Source: Dokdonia sp. 4H-3-7-5 (lineage in GTDB: Bacteria > Bacteroidota > Bacteroidia > Flavobacteriales > Flavobacteriaceae). Taken from it: a stretch of 64,000 nt of DNA. The notes beneath the pieces are model-generated. The model was not told the origin of the DNA. It worked only from the letters and a program-made list of their open reading frames with translations, and did no database searches. The DNA lies in NCBI RefSeq assembly GCF_000212355.1, contig NC_015496.1:992001-1056000 (forward strand). Reading direction: 5' to 3'. How positions within the stretch are numbered: position 1 is the first letter of the stretch; each line of letters begins with the position of its first letter. This document shows, piece after piece, positions 18,599-26,691 of this stretch. The translations under genes and the position numbers were made by a program.

Positions 18599-19846
18599 TT
18601 AGAAAGTTCTATCTGGATGAAACATAGCCATATCCATACAAGGTGTTACCTCATCTACAATTTCTTGAACTAACTTCCCTGTGCTAGGTCCTAACGTCCA
18701 TCCCATCATCGCATGACCCGTAGCGATAGTGAGGTTTTTACATTTTGAGCTTTTACCTATATATGGCATTCCATCTGCAGATACTGGTCGCAAGCCACAG
18801 GCAGCAACAGCTTTTTCTTCTGCTGTAATATGTATTTCTGGAAAATACTTATTGACACCATCTGCAATAGCGTCTACTCGAGCCTTATTAATTGTGTGAT
18901 TGATTCCAGCAATTTCCATCGTTCCTGCAAAACGTGTAAATCCATTCATTGGAGTTATTGCCACTTTTGCTTCTGCAAGTATAGATGGATAGGTAATTCC
19001 TGTTTCTTTGGTGGTTTGGACACGATATCCTTTTCCAGCCTGAAGTAGTAGGTTAATGTTTAGCTTTCGCGAAAGCGTACTTGTCCAACTTCCTGCTGCC
19101 ATCACAACCTCATCTGCTTTAAGAACTTCTTTATCTGTCTTTACACTGATAATTTTACCATTATTGACTTCTAAATCAATCACCTTCTCCTCTTGTCGAA
19201 TGACAACGCCTTTAGATAAAAGATGCGCTTTCATTTCTTTCATAAATTCGCCAGGAGTACTGTGATAATCACACTCAAAATACGAGGCGCCCACTACATC
19301 AAGGGTGGCATCTGGCATCATCTTCTTAACATCTAGCGCAGAAATAGTTTTTGCACTTAGCCCTTCTTTTATTGCAATTTGCACAAGTTCGTCCTCGTGA
19401 TGAAGTGTTGCTTCTGTTTGGCAGAGCATAAGCAAACCTTTTTTTTCTAAGTGAAAAGAAAATCCTTCTTCTTGTTTGATCTGATGATATAAATCACGAC
19501 CCTGTACCGCAATTTCTTTCATTACGGGCACAGCGCTATTTACATGTTTCTGAGTACACGACCTGTTAAAAGCTAGCGACCATTTTAAAAAATCTGCTTC
19601 AAGACGCGGCTTAATATACAGCGGACTCTTTTTATTAAACATCCACTTTATTCCTTGCCTCATGACACCGGGAGCTGCTAGCGGCACAAGGTGACTAGGC
19701 GACATATATCCAGCATTTACATAACTCGCGCCGCCATCCATTTTAGATTGGTCTATTACCGTAACATGATGCCCAGACTTCTGTAGAAAATAGGCACAAC
19801 TTAACCCTATAATCCCTCCACCTATGATGATAACATTTTTTGCCAT
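18599..19846 (-). CDS. FAD-dependent D-amino-acid (D-hydroxyproline) oxidoreductase
   Basis: A 415-residue DAO/DadA-type flavoprotein. The Rossmann dinucleotide motif IIIGGGIIGLSCAYF is at residues 6-20, with Asp32 closing the first beta-alpha-beta unit (VTVIDQ), and the C-terminal DAO signature GLRPVSADGMPYIGKS plus TGHAMMGWTLGPSTG is present. Its place at the end of the hydroxyproline operon argues that it oxidises cis-4-hydroxy-D-proline, made by the adjacent epimerase, to pyrroline-4-hydroxy-2-carboxylate. Homologues also act on other D-amino acids, so substrate rests on context. Only 21 bp separate it from the epimerase. An iterated palindrome is embedded and read as TLSRKL. Confidence 0.88.
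   Translation of the reverse strand: MAKNVIIIGGGIIGLSCAYFLQKSGHHVTVIDQSKMDGGASYVNAGYMSPSHLVPLAAPGVMRQGIKWMFNKKSPLYIKPRLEADFLKWSLAFNRSCTQKHVNSAVPVMKEIAVQGRDLYHQIKQEEGFSFHLEKKGLLMLCQTEATLHHEDELVQIAIKEGLSAKTISALDVKKMMPDATLDVVGASYFECDYHSTPGEFMKEMKAHLLSKGVVIRQEEKVIDLEVNNGKIISVKTDKEVLKADEVVMAAGSWTSTLSRKLNINLLLQAGKGYRVQTTKETGITYPSILAEAKVAITPMNGFTRFAGTMEIAGINHTINKARVDAIADGVNKYFPEIHITAEEKAVAACGLRPVSADGMPYIGKSSKCKNLTIATGHAMMGWTLGPSTGKLVQEIVDEVTPCMDMAMFHPDRTF
19062..19077. repeat. Iterated palindrome copy 8
   Basis: Within the FAD oxidase gene; left outer base differs; read as TLSRKL. Confidence 0.92.
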
Positions 19847-19867
19847 AAATACTTCTTTTATCCAATG

Positions 19868-20872
19868 CTATATTACAGAAAACCCTAAAGCATAGGGATC
19901 TTCCTCGTCTATGGTAATGGTATTATGTCCATATATTCTTGCCCATCCTTGTATGCTAGGTACAATGGCTTTTTGATCACCTATCCATGTTTCTTTTGTT
20001 ACACGACCTATAAATTTTGAACCTATAAAACTTTCGTGTACAAAAGGTTCTCCTACTTTTAATTTCCCTTTTGCATATAATTGTGCGAGACGAGCCGAAG
20101 TTCCCGTACCACAAGGGCTGCGATCAATTGCTTTATCTCCATAAAAAACAGCATTGCGCCCATCTGATGTTACATCTATAGGGTTACCCGTCCATAACAT
20201 ATGAGTGACATCCCTTATGGTCTCATTTTCTGGATGGATAAACTGATTAGGATATTGCTCATTAATACGCTCACGCACTACTTGGCTCATTTGTATAATC
20301 TGACCAGCCGTAAAATCGTGTACGCCAAGAAAATTCTCTTGCGGATCTACAATTGCGTAATAATTGCCACCATAAGCAACGTCAAACGAAATCTCGCCTA
20401 GACCTGGGCAATCAACGGTTAAATTTTCGGCAGCCAGAAAAGAGGCTACGTTTGTGAGACGCACCCAGTCTACTTTATTACCCGTTTGTTGGTATTCAAT
20501 TTCAACTAATCCTGCTGGGGCTTCCATTTTAATAATGCCAGGTACTTTAGGTGTGATGATCCCTTCTTCTATTGCAATTGTTATCGTCCCGATAGTTCCG
20601 TGACCACACATAGGCAGACATCCTGAAGTCTCTATAAAAAGAATAGAGAAATCATTTTCGGGATCATGCGGAGGGAATAAGATACTCCCGCTCATCATGT
20701 CATGACCGCGTGGTTCAAACATCAATCCTTTGCGTATCCAGTCATACTCTCTGAGAAAGTGCTGTCGCTTCTCGCTCATCGTTGCTCCTTTAAGATCTGG
20801 CCCGCCATGAGCAACAAGTCTTACAGGATTTCCGCAGGTGTGTGCATCTATGCAAGTAAAAGTGTGTTTCAT
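19868..20872 (-). CDS. 4-hydroxyproline 2-epimerase (proline racemase family)
   Basis: A 334-residue proline racemase family enzyme interconverting trans-4-hydroxy-L-proline and cis-4-hydroxy-D-proline in the first step of the pathway. Both catalytic cysteines of the racemase/epimerase type are present: Cys89 in PMCGHGTIG and Cys254 in SPCGTGTSA. Retention of both excludes the hydroxyproline dehydratase subtype, which has Thr at the second position. The FEPRGHDMMSG motif and the pathway neighbours point to hydroxyproline rather than proline. It is preceded by a DUF885 peptidase gene (12-bp gap) and followed by the FAD oxidase. Activity call is strong. Confidence 0.94.
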   Translation of the reverse strand: MKHTFTCIDAHTCGNPVRLVAHGGPDLKGATMSEKRQHFLREYDWIRKGLMFEPRGHDMMSGSILFPPHDPENDFSILFIETSGCLPMCGHGTIGTITIAIEEGIITPKVPGIIKMEAPAGLVEIEYQQTGNKVDWVRLTNVASFLAAENLTVDCPGLGEISFDVAYGGNYYAIVDPQENFLGVHDFTAGQIIQMSQVVRERINEQYPNQFIHPENETIRDVTHMLWTGNPIDVTSDGRNAVFYGDKAIDRSPCGTGTSARLAQLYAKGKLKVGEPFVHESFIGSKFIGRVTKETWIGDQKAIVPSIQGWARIYGHNTITIDEEDPYALGFSVI

Positions 20873-20884
20873 ATTAAATAGTTG

Positions 20885-22597
20885 CTAACTATTTTTCTCA
20901 ATCCAGTGTTTCACTCGTCTTTCAAGTATAGCGAGTGTTACCGTTCCTTGCTCTAAGATAATCTCATGAAATTCTCTAATGTCAAACTTAGCACCTAGCT
21001 CTTTCTCTGCTAGTGTTCTTAATTCTCTTATTTTGAGTTCGCCCATTTTATAAGCAAGCGCTTGTCCTGGCCATGAGATATACCTATCTGTCTCCGTATT
21101 AATTTCATGTATGGAAAGCGCTGTGTTCTCAGACATATAATTTACCACTTGCTCCCTTGTCCATCCTTTTGCGTGTAATCCAGTATCTACCACAAGTCTG
21201 CAAGCACGCCACATCTCATAAGTGAGTTGTCCAAAACGTTCATACGGTGTTGTATATATTCCCATTTCGGCAGCTAAATATTCACAATACAATCCCCATC
21301 CCTCACCATATGCATTTACATACATATTTTTTCTAAATGTTGGAATGCTATCCCCCAGCTCTTGATTAAGCGATCCTTGTAAGTGATGCCCAGGAACGGC
21401 TTCATGAACTGTAAGTGATGGCAGCACATACACCGGACGACTAGGTAAATCATAGGTGTTTACCCAGTAGTATCCAGGATTTGTGCTTCCTTTTGCACTA
21501 CCTACATATCGTCCTGTTGTATACTTTGGAGCAATTGCATCCGGTACTGGCGCCACTCCGTATGGTTTGCGAGGTAAGGTTTTAAAAAATCGAGGTAACT
21601 GAGCATCTGCTCTTTTTGCCATGTCGCGAGCAATCATAAGCAGTTCCTCTGGAGAGGTAGCATAAAATTGTTTATCTGTACGCAGAAACTGTAAAAAATC
21701 TGCAAAGGATCCTTCGAGGTTTACTTCCATAATAATTTTCTGCATTTCGGCTTTAATGCGTTCAACTTCAGCGAGTCCTTTGTTATGCACCTCATCTGCA
21801 GTGATATCTAGGGTGGTGTAATAATTTATTCTGTTTTGATAATATGCTTTTCCATTGGGTGTTTCTGAAACTCCAAGTGTAGTGCGCGTTTTAGGGAGAT
21901 ATTCTCTTTCAAAGAATGTTTTAACCCTTTCAAAAGATGGAACAACTTGTTGTTCTATTACCCTTCTAGCAGCTACCAATAGCGAATCTCTTTGCGAGCC
22001 TGAGATTGAACTTGGTAAGTTTGAGAATGGTTCATAATAGAAGCTATCTTTATAATTGGCTACAATTTGTGAATCATACGTACTCTCATATCCATTAAAA
22101 ATTACGCGCGGCTGTGAGACACCTTTTGCAACTCCTTCTCTCAACAATGGCAAATATTGATCTACAACTTCTGGTAACGCTTTCAGCTTATTGAGGTATG
22201 AAACCGCTTGCTTATACGTACTTATGGGACGCACCATATAATTCCAACTACTATGAAAACCCGAATCTGACAACAGCGGATTTAAATAGCTTTCATATTC
22301 GTAGTAATCTACCGTTTCCTGAAGTTTAAACTTCAAAAGTTCTAGAGATATACGCTCCGTCTCAGACAATGTTTCTGATGATATAGCTTGTAGTTTTTTA
22401 AGTTGTGCTTTCGCGAAAGCGGACTCCTTTTCAAACCGTTCTTTTGAAAATACACCCATAGGATGCTCTTCTGCTAAATCATCTTGCCACTTGAACTCCT
22501 GACTATCTTCTATAATTTTTGCAAGCTGCTCCGAAGAATTCTGAGCGCAAACATTTATTGAAATACAGAAAACAAGCAGTATAATTATATGCTTCAT
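20885..22597 (-). CDS. DUF885-family secreted metallopeptidase-like protein
   Basis: A 570-residue exported protein (signal MKHIIILLVFCISINVCAQN) of the DUF885 family. A thermolysin-like zinc motif is visible in LTVHEAVPGHHLQGSLNQE (HEAVPGH around residue 396-402) with a downstream glutamate in NAYGEGWGLYCEYLAAE, so it is probably an active peptidase. Its position inside the hydroxyproline operon, between the aldehyde dehydrogenase and the epimerase, suggests it releases hydroxyproline or its dipeptides from collagen-like peptides in the periplasm; this is inference. An iterated palindrome is embedded near residue 60 and read as SAFAKAQ. Spacing to neighbours is 6 and 12 bp, strongly supporting one transcript. 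Confidence 0.87.
   Translation of the reverse strand: MKHIIILLVFCISINVCAQNSSEQLAKIIEDSQEFKWQDDLAEEHPMGVFSKERFEKESAFAKAQLKKLQAISSETLSETERISLELLKFKLQETVDYYEYESYLNPLLSDSGFHSSWNYMVRPISTYKQAVSYLNKLKALPEVVDQYLPLLREGVAKGVSQPRVIFNGYESTYDSQIVANYKDSFYYEPFSNLPSSISGSQRDSLLVAARRVIEQQVVPSFERVKTFFEREYLPKTRTTLGVSETPNGKAYYQNRINYYTTLDITADEVHNKGLAEVERIKAEMQKIIMEVNLEGSFADFLQFLRTDKQFYATSPEELLMIARDMAKRADAQLPRFFKTLPRKPYGVAPVPDAIAPKYTTGRYVGSAKGSTNPGYYWVNTYDLPSRPVYVLPSLTVHEAVPGHHLQGSLNQELGDSIPTFRKNMYVNAYGEGWGLYCEYLAAEMGIYTTPYERFGQLTYEMWRACRLVVDTGLHAKGWTREQVVNYMSENTALSIHEINTETDRYISWPGQALAYKMGELKIRELRTLAEKELGAKFDIREFHEIILEQGTVTLAILERRVKHWIEKNS
22406..22421. repeat. Iterated palindrome copy 9
   Basis: Within the DUF885 peptidase gene; left outer base differs; read as AFAKA. 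Confidence 0.92.
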
Positions 22598-22603
22598 AAA
22601 GTA

Positions 22604-24100
22604 TTATTTTAGATAATCTGGCAACAGCGTGGAAGGAAAGTCTTGAAAACTAAAAGGTCTCACCCAACGCAAAATACTATGATTCCCTACCGCCGTAAAG
22701 CGACTATCTGTACTTGCTGGATATGGTCCTCCGTGTGTCATGCCATCTTCTACCGCAACTCCTGTGGGAACTCCGTTGTAAATGATGCGACCTACCTTGT
22801 CTTGTAAAGCTAGTGTAATATCTTGTAATGTTGCAACCTCTTCATCTTGAGCAATAAGAGTAGCCGTAAGCTGCCCTTCTAGATTTTCTATAATCTTTAA
22901 TAACTCGGCTTCATCTTTTGCAAGCACAACCATAGAAAAAGGACCAAAAACTTCTTTGTGCAGCTGAGAATTATTGATAAAATCTACACCTTTTACAACT
23001 GCTAGTGTGGGAGCTGCATGGTTTTCTTTACTGCTCTTAGTACTCATCACAAAAGTGACTTCAGGTACTTTTTCCATTTCTTTCTCTCCGCTAGTAAATC
23101 CAGATTGTATACGTGGATGCAACATGCATCCTTCCTCTACCTTGCTCAGATTATTTGCTAGATCATTTACAAAAGCTTGAGCTTCATCACTAGCAACGGT
23201 AATAATTAGTCCTGGATTTGTACAAAACTGGCCTACACCTTGCGTAATAGAACCTGCATATGTTTCGGCTATTTGAGAGCCTCTACTTTTTAAAGCCTCC
23301 TGCGTTATAATCACTGGATTAATACTTCCCATCTCTGCAAAAACTGGAATAAGAGTATCTCTTTGTGCCGCGAGATTGTACAGTGCACGACCACCAGTAT
23401 GACTACCCGTAAATCCAACTGCTTTAATTGCCGTGTGTTTTACGAGTTGCTCTCCTACTTCAATACCCGCACTATTAAGATTAGAAAAAACACCCTCTGG
23501 CATTCCTGTTTTTTGTGCAGCTTTTATAATAGTAGTTGCCACCATCTCTCCTGTACCAGAATGCATAGGGTGAGATTTTACAATAACAGGACATCCAGCT
23601 GCAAGCGCACTTGCAGTATCACCACCAGCCGTAGAAAAAGCCAGCGGAAAATTACTAGCCCCAAAAACTACCACAGGCCCTATAGGAATCAATGCTTTTT
23701 TAAGTCCGCTGGTGTTACCAACTCCTATAGGATTACGCCACTTGTCTTGTGACACTAACTCTGCAAACATTCTAAGCTGCCCTAAGGTTCTGCCTAGCTC
23801 TCCTTGTGCCCTACCTTCTGGCAGACCGCTTTCTTGCGTATACATATCTGTAAGATCTGAGCCAAGAGCCTCTATCTCGTCTGCAATAGTATTTAAAAAG
23901 CTTGCGCGTTTACTTCCTTTTATTTGACTGTAGGGATGAAAAGCGTTGTGAGCAAGCGCGCAAGCTGTGTCTATTTCTTGTTGAGTAGCCTCGTAAAATG
24001 CGGTTGGATTTTCCTTATTTAATTGAGGATTTATAGTTTTATAGGTAACGGCGCCCTTAGCACTCTGTGTAAAACCTATTTGATTCTTTCCTGTAATCAT
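22604..24100 (-). CDS. Alpha-ketoglutaric semialdehyde dehydrogenase
   Basis: A 498-residue aldehyde dehydrogenase of the 2,5-dioxovalerate (alpha-ketoglutaric semialdehyde) group, oxidising the last intermediate of hydroxyproline breakdown to 2-oxoglutarate. The general-base Glu is in VFAEMGSINPV, the nucleophilic Cys in GVGQFCTNPGL, and the cofactor region in GPVVVFGASNFPLAFSTAGGD. The C-terminal NGVPTGVAVEDGMTHGGPYP stretch is typical of this subgroup. It lies 59 bp after the deaminase gene and 6 bp before the peptidase gene in the same operon. Function assignment is strong from both motif and context. Confidence 0.93.
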   Translation of the reverse strand: MITGKNQIGFTQSAKGAVTYKTINPQLNKENPTAFYEATQQEIDTACALAHNAFHPYSQIKGSKRASFLNTIADEIEALGSDLTDMYTQESGLPEGRAQGELGRTLGQLRMFAELVSQDKWRNPIGVGNTSGLKKALIPIGPVVVFGASNFPLAFSTAGGDTASALAAGCPVIVKSHPMHSGTGEMVATTIIKAAQKTGMPEGVFSNLNSAGIEVGEQLVKHTAIKAVGFTGSHTGGRALYNLAAQRDTLIPVFAEMGSINPVIITQEALKSRGSQIAETYAGSITQGVGQFCTNPGLIITVASDEAQAFVNDLANNLSKVEEGCMLHPRIQSGFTSGEKEMEKVPEVTFVMSTKSSKENHAAPTLAVVKGVDFINNSQLHKEVFGPFSMVVLAKDEAELLKIIENLEGQLTATLIAQDEEVATLQDITLALQDKVGRIIYNGVPTGVAVEDGMTHGGPYPASTDSRFTAVGNHSILRWVRPFSFQDFPSTLLPDYLK

Positions 24101-24159
24101 AATACTTTAATTTTTTGCTGATGCAGAGCAATACTTAAACAATGATCTTATCTGTAACA

Positions 24160-25074
24160 TTATAAGTTTTTATAGGCAGGCAAACTAGGTCTACTAGCCA
24201 TTCCACTTTTTATTACTTGCAAGACATGTTCTCTCTCATCTCCAGAAAGTGGCAGCCTAGGTTTACGCACATCTTCTGTCCCTATTCCAGTGTGGACCTC
24301 TGCAAGTTTTATGTTTTGTACCAGTTTAGGGTTTATATCTAATTCTAGTAGTGGTAAGAACCAGCGATAAATCTCAATTGCTTCTTTAATTCTACCAGCC
24401 TTTTGCAGCTCGTATATTGCTACAGTCTCTGCTGGAAAAGCACATACTAAACCTGCGACCCAGCCATCTGCTCCCATCAATAATGACTCTAGCGCTAGTG
24501 TATCAACGCCAGTCATTATTTTAAGCCTATCTCCAAAGTTATTTTTAATGCGTGTTACATTGGAAATATCGCGAGTACTTTCTTTTACAGCTTGAATATT
24601 ATCATGTTTTAGCAAGGTCTCAAACATGTTAAGAGTGACCTCTATTTTATAATCTACAGGATTATTATAAATCATGATAGGTAAGCTAGTACTACTTGCA
24701 ACATCTTGAAAATAAGTAACCACTTCAGCATCTCCTGCATTATATCGCATAGGAGGAAGCATCATAAGGCCACTTGCTCCATCTTCCTCAGCTTTCTGTG
24801 CGGCAGCGATGGCTCCTTTTGTAGATTGCTCCGCAATATTTATCATAACCGGTACGCTACCATTTACAAGTTTTACCGTCTCCGTAGTAAGTGTGCGCTT
24901 TTCATGATCTTCTAGAGTACTTGCCTCCCCTAGTGTGCCACCTAGTACAATACCGTGCACTCCCGCGTCAAGTTGGGCTTTGATGTTTACAGCAAACATG
25001 TCAAGATCCAGCTCGTCTTTTTTTGTGAATTTTGTCGTGACCGCAGGCATGACACCTCTCCATTCTATACTCAT
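24160..25074 (-). CDS. DapA-family lyase, probable pyrroline-4-hydroxy-2-carboxylate deaminase
   Basis: A 304-residue TIM-barrel enzyme of the dihydrodipicolinate synthase/N-acetylneuraminate lyase superfamily. The Schiff-base Lys164 (QAVKESTRD) and Tyr136 (MIYNNP) are in place, and the GGTLGEASTL loop corresponds to the family's GTTGE motif. In this operon it most likely deaminates and dehydrates pyrroline-4-hydroxy-2-carboxylate to alpha-ketoglutaric semialdehyde, between the FAD oxidase and the dehydrogenase. It is the first gene of the catabolic operon, with a -7 box TATCTTTG about 18 bp upstream of ATG, and faces the divergent AraC regulator. Lysine biosynthetic DapA is the alternative, but context makes it unlikely. 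Confidence 0.9.
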   Translation of the reverse strand: MSIEWRGVMPAVTTKFTKKDELDLDMFAVNIKAQLDAGVHGIVLGGTLGEASTLEDHEKRTLTTETVKLVNGSVPVMINIAEQSTKGAIAAAQKAEEDGASGLMMLPPMRYNAGDAEVVTYFQDVASSTSLPIMIYNNPVDYKIEVTLNMFETLLKHDNIQAVKESTRDISNVTRIKNNFGDRLKIMTGVDTLALESLLMGADGWVAGLVCAFPAETVAIYELQKAGRIKEAIEIYRWFLPLLELDINPKLVQNIKLAEVHTGIGTEDVRKPRLPLSGDEREHVLQVIKSGMASRPSLPAYKNL

Positions 25075-25091
25075 AATGATATTATTTTGGT

Positions 25092-25099
25092 CAAAGATA
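25092..25099 (-). promoter_or_regulatory. -7 box TATCTTTG of hydroxyproline operon
   Basis: Exact box 17 bp before the deaminase ATG in the divergent region shared with the AraC gene; no clear TTG, consistent with activator dependence. Confidence 0.5.
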
Positions 25100-25196
25100 A
25101 TGGCGCTATAAGCCTAAGATTAAATACTGTTTTATCCATCACTAATAGTATATTATCCAAATTAATTTGACTTGCTAATTATTTAAAACAAAAAAG

Positions 25197-25204
25197 TACC
25201 TTTA
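25197..25204 (+). promoter_or_regulatory. -7-like box TACCTTTA of araC-type gene
   Basis: Ends 3 bp before ATG 25208; an upstream TTG (25172-25174) is 22 bp away. Confidence 0.4.
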
Positions 25205-25207
25205 AAT

Positions 25208-26041
25208 ATGCGTGTACTTCCTTTTAAAATTCCGAAGCCCAGCAATTCTGCTATTCTATTTCAAGTAGATCAAGGTGTTTTATACAATGCACTCCATCAT
25301 CATGAGGAAATCCAAATAAGCTACATTAAGAAAGGAACGGGAACTCTAGTGGCAGGAGATACTGTTCATTCATTTTCGGCTGGAGAGGTGATTGTTTTAG
25401 GCAGCTTTCAGCCCCACGTATTTAATAGTGACACTGCAGATTGCTTGATGTATTCTGTATTTTTTAGTACAGTATCTTTTGGCGATATATTTTTACAACT
25501 AGAAGAAGGAAAAGGTATTGCGGATTTTAACGCTTTTGCGAAAGCGGGATTTAAAACATCTATCACTCCTGAAATTGCCTCTTTATTCCAGCATATAAAC
25601 ACGGCTCAAGGAATGCATAGATTAGGGCATTTTATAGACCTAATTACTGTCTTGAAAATTAAGAAAAGCATCTCACTCTCAACGTTTATTTATGAACGTC
25701 ATATTTCTGAAAAAGATGGAAAACGCATGAGCGCAATCTTTGACTTTACACTAGCAAATTACAGACGAGAGGTGCATTTAAATGATCTCGCATCCTTAAC
25801 ATCTATGACGCCTCATAGCTTTTGCAAGTATTTTAAACAGCGTACCAATAAGTCATATTTTAGCTTTCTTACTGAAGTTCGCATTGCACATGCTTGCTCC
25901 TTACTAGAGGCTCAACAAGAAATTTCTATAGCAGATGTTGCAGATCGCTGCGGTTATAAGACCTTGTCGCATTTTAATAAAAGCTTTAAAAAATTGATGA
26001 AAATCACTCCTAGCGCCTATAGAAACAAGAATAGATTGTAA
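25208..26041 (+). CDS. AraC-family transcriptional regulator
   Basis: A 277-residue regulator with an N-terminal cupin-like sensing domain (roughly 15-100, HHEEIQISYIKKGTGTLVAGD) and a C-terminal double helix-turn-helix of the AraC type (about 175-277: VHLNDLASLTSMTPHSFCKYF and ISIADVADRCGYKTLSHFNKSFKK). It is divergent from the hydroxyproline operon, with 133 bp between starts, and is the obvious candidate to sense hydroxyproline or a derivative and to regulate that operon. A -7-like box TACCTTTA ends only 3 bp before the ATG, suggesting a leaderless mRNA. Residues 108-114 (NAFAKAG) are encoded by a once-mutated copy of the iterated palindrome. Confidence 0.92.
   Translation: MRVLPFKIPKPSNSAILFQVDQGVLYNALHHHEEIQISYIKKGTGTLVAGDTVHSFSAGEVIVLGSFQPHVFNSDTADCLMYSVFFSTVSFGDIFLQLEEGKGIADFNAFAKAGFKTSITPEIASLFQHINTAQGMHRLGHFIDLITVLKIKKSISLSTFIYERHISEKDGKRMSAIFDFTLANYRREVHLNDLASLTSMTPHSFCKYFKQRTNKSYFSFLTEVRIAHACSLLEAQQEISIADVADRCGYKTLSHFNKSFKKLMKITPSAYRNKNRL
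25531..25546. repeat. Degenerate iterated palindrome (one core mismatch)
   Basis: CGCTTTTGCGAAAGCG in the AraC gene; the single change is a synonymous Phe codon (TTC to TTT), still giving NAFAKAG. Not counted among the 22 exact cores. Confidence 0.8.
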
Positions 26042-26139
26042 TTATTTCTATTTTTCCTTTCTTAGATATTTATAAAAATGTTAAGAAACCTACGATATAA
26101 TATCTCATATCTTTACATAAACAACCTAGACTAACCAAA

Positions 26140-26688
26140 ATGATTGATACTCCACTACGCATACTTATTGTAGAAGACCTAGTATCTGATGCTTTTCTCG
26201 TACAAAAACAGATTAAACGCTTTTGTAACAATGTTGAAATCAGCATCTCAGACAAAGAGCTTTCACTCGCTGTAGCTCTCAAACAGTTTTTACCAGACAT
26301 CGTGGTAAGTGACTTTAATCTTGAGGGATTTACTGGGTTTGATGTGATTAAACAAGTCAAGGAATTTAATAGTGAGATCCCTGTGATTATTATTACAGGA
26401 AACCTTAATAACGAAGAGAAAGCAGCAGAGCTTATCTTACAAGGTGCTTCTGGATTTTTCTTGAAAGAAAATCTTCAAAATTTACAACAAAAACTACAAC
26501 CGCTTTTTGAGAAATTTATTTCAGAAAAGCAAGAGCTTATCACACGTTTAGAAAGACAACGTGAAAAAGATGCTAGAGAGCGCGAGCTTACAGATTACTT
26601 GCGTCATCATGACTTTGAAGCTTACGAGCACAAGGAAGCAATAGAATCACTTAAAGACAAAGTTCTCAAATTTTTATCCATAAAATAA
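26140..26688 (+). CDS. Receiver-domain response regulator with C-terminal coiled coil
   Basis: A 182-residue protein with one receiver domain (residues 6-125) and no DNA-binding output. Acidic pocket residues are in LIVEDLVSD, the phospho-acceptor is Asp58 in VVSDFN, Thr is in IIITGN, and the conserved Lys is in FFLKENL. The remaining 55 residues are charged and helical, probably a coiled coil for partner binding. It is the first gene of a three-gene unit with a CHASE3-type histidine kinase (3-bp gap) and a second single-domain receiver. It probably relays phosphate or modulates the kinase by protein contact. Confidence 0.87.
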   Translation: MIDTPLRILIVEDLVSDAFLVQKQIKRFCNNVEISISDKELSLAVALKQFLPDIVVSDFNLEGFTGFDVIKQVKEFNSEIPVIIITGNLNNEEKAAELILQGASGFFLKENLQNLQQKLQPLFEKFISEKQELITRLERQREKDARERELTDYLRHHDFEAYEHKEAIESLKDKVLKFLSIK

Positions 26689-26691
26689 TCT

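Noticed and set aside
23363-23752. 129-codon frame on the plus strand within the aldehyde dehydrogenase gene
   Set aside because: Antisense shadow with abnormal Ser/Thr/Arg/Cys-rich composition; the minus-strand dehydrogenase has all family motifs.
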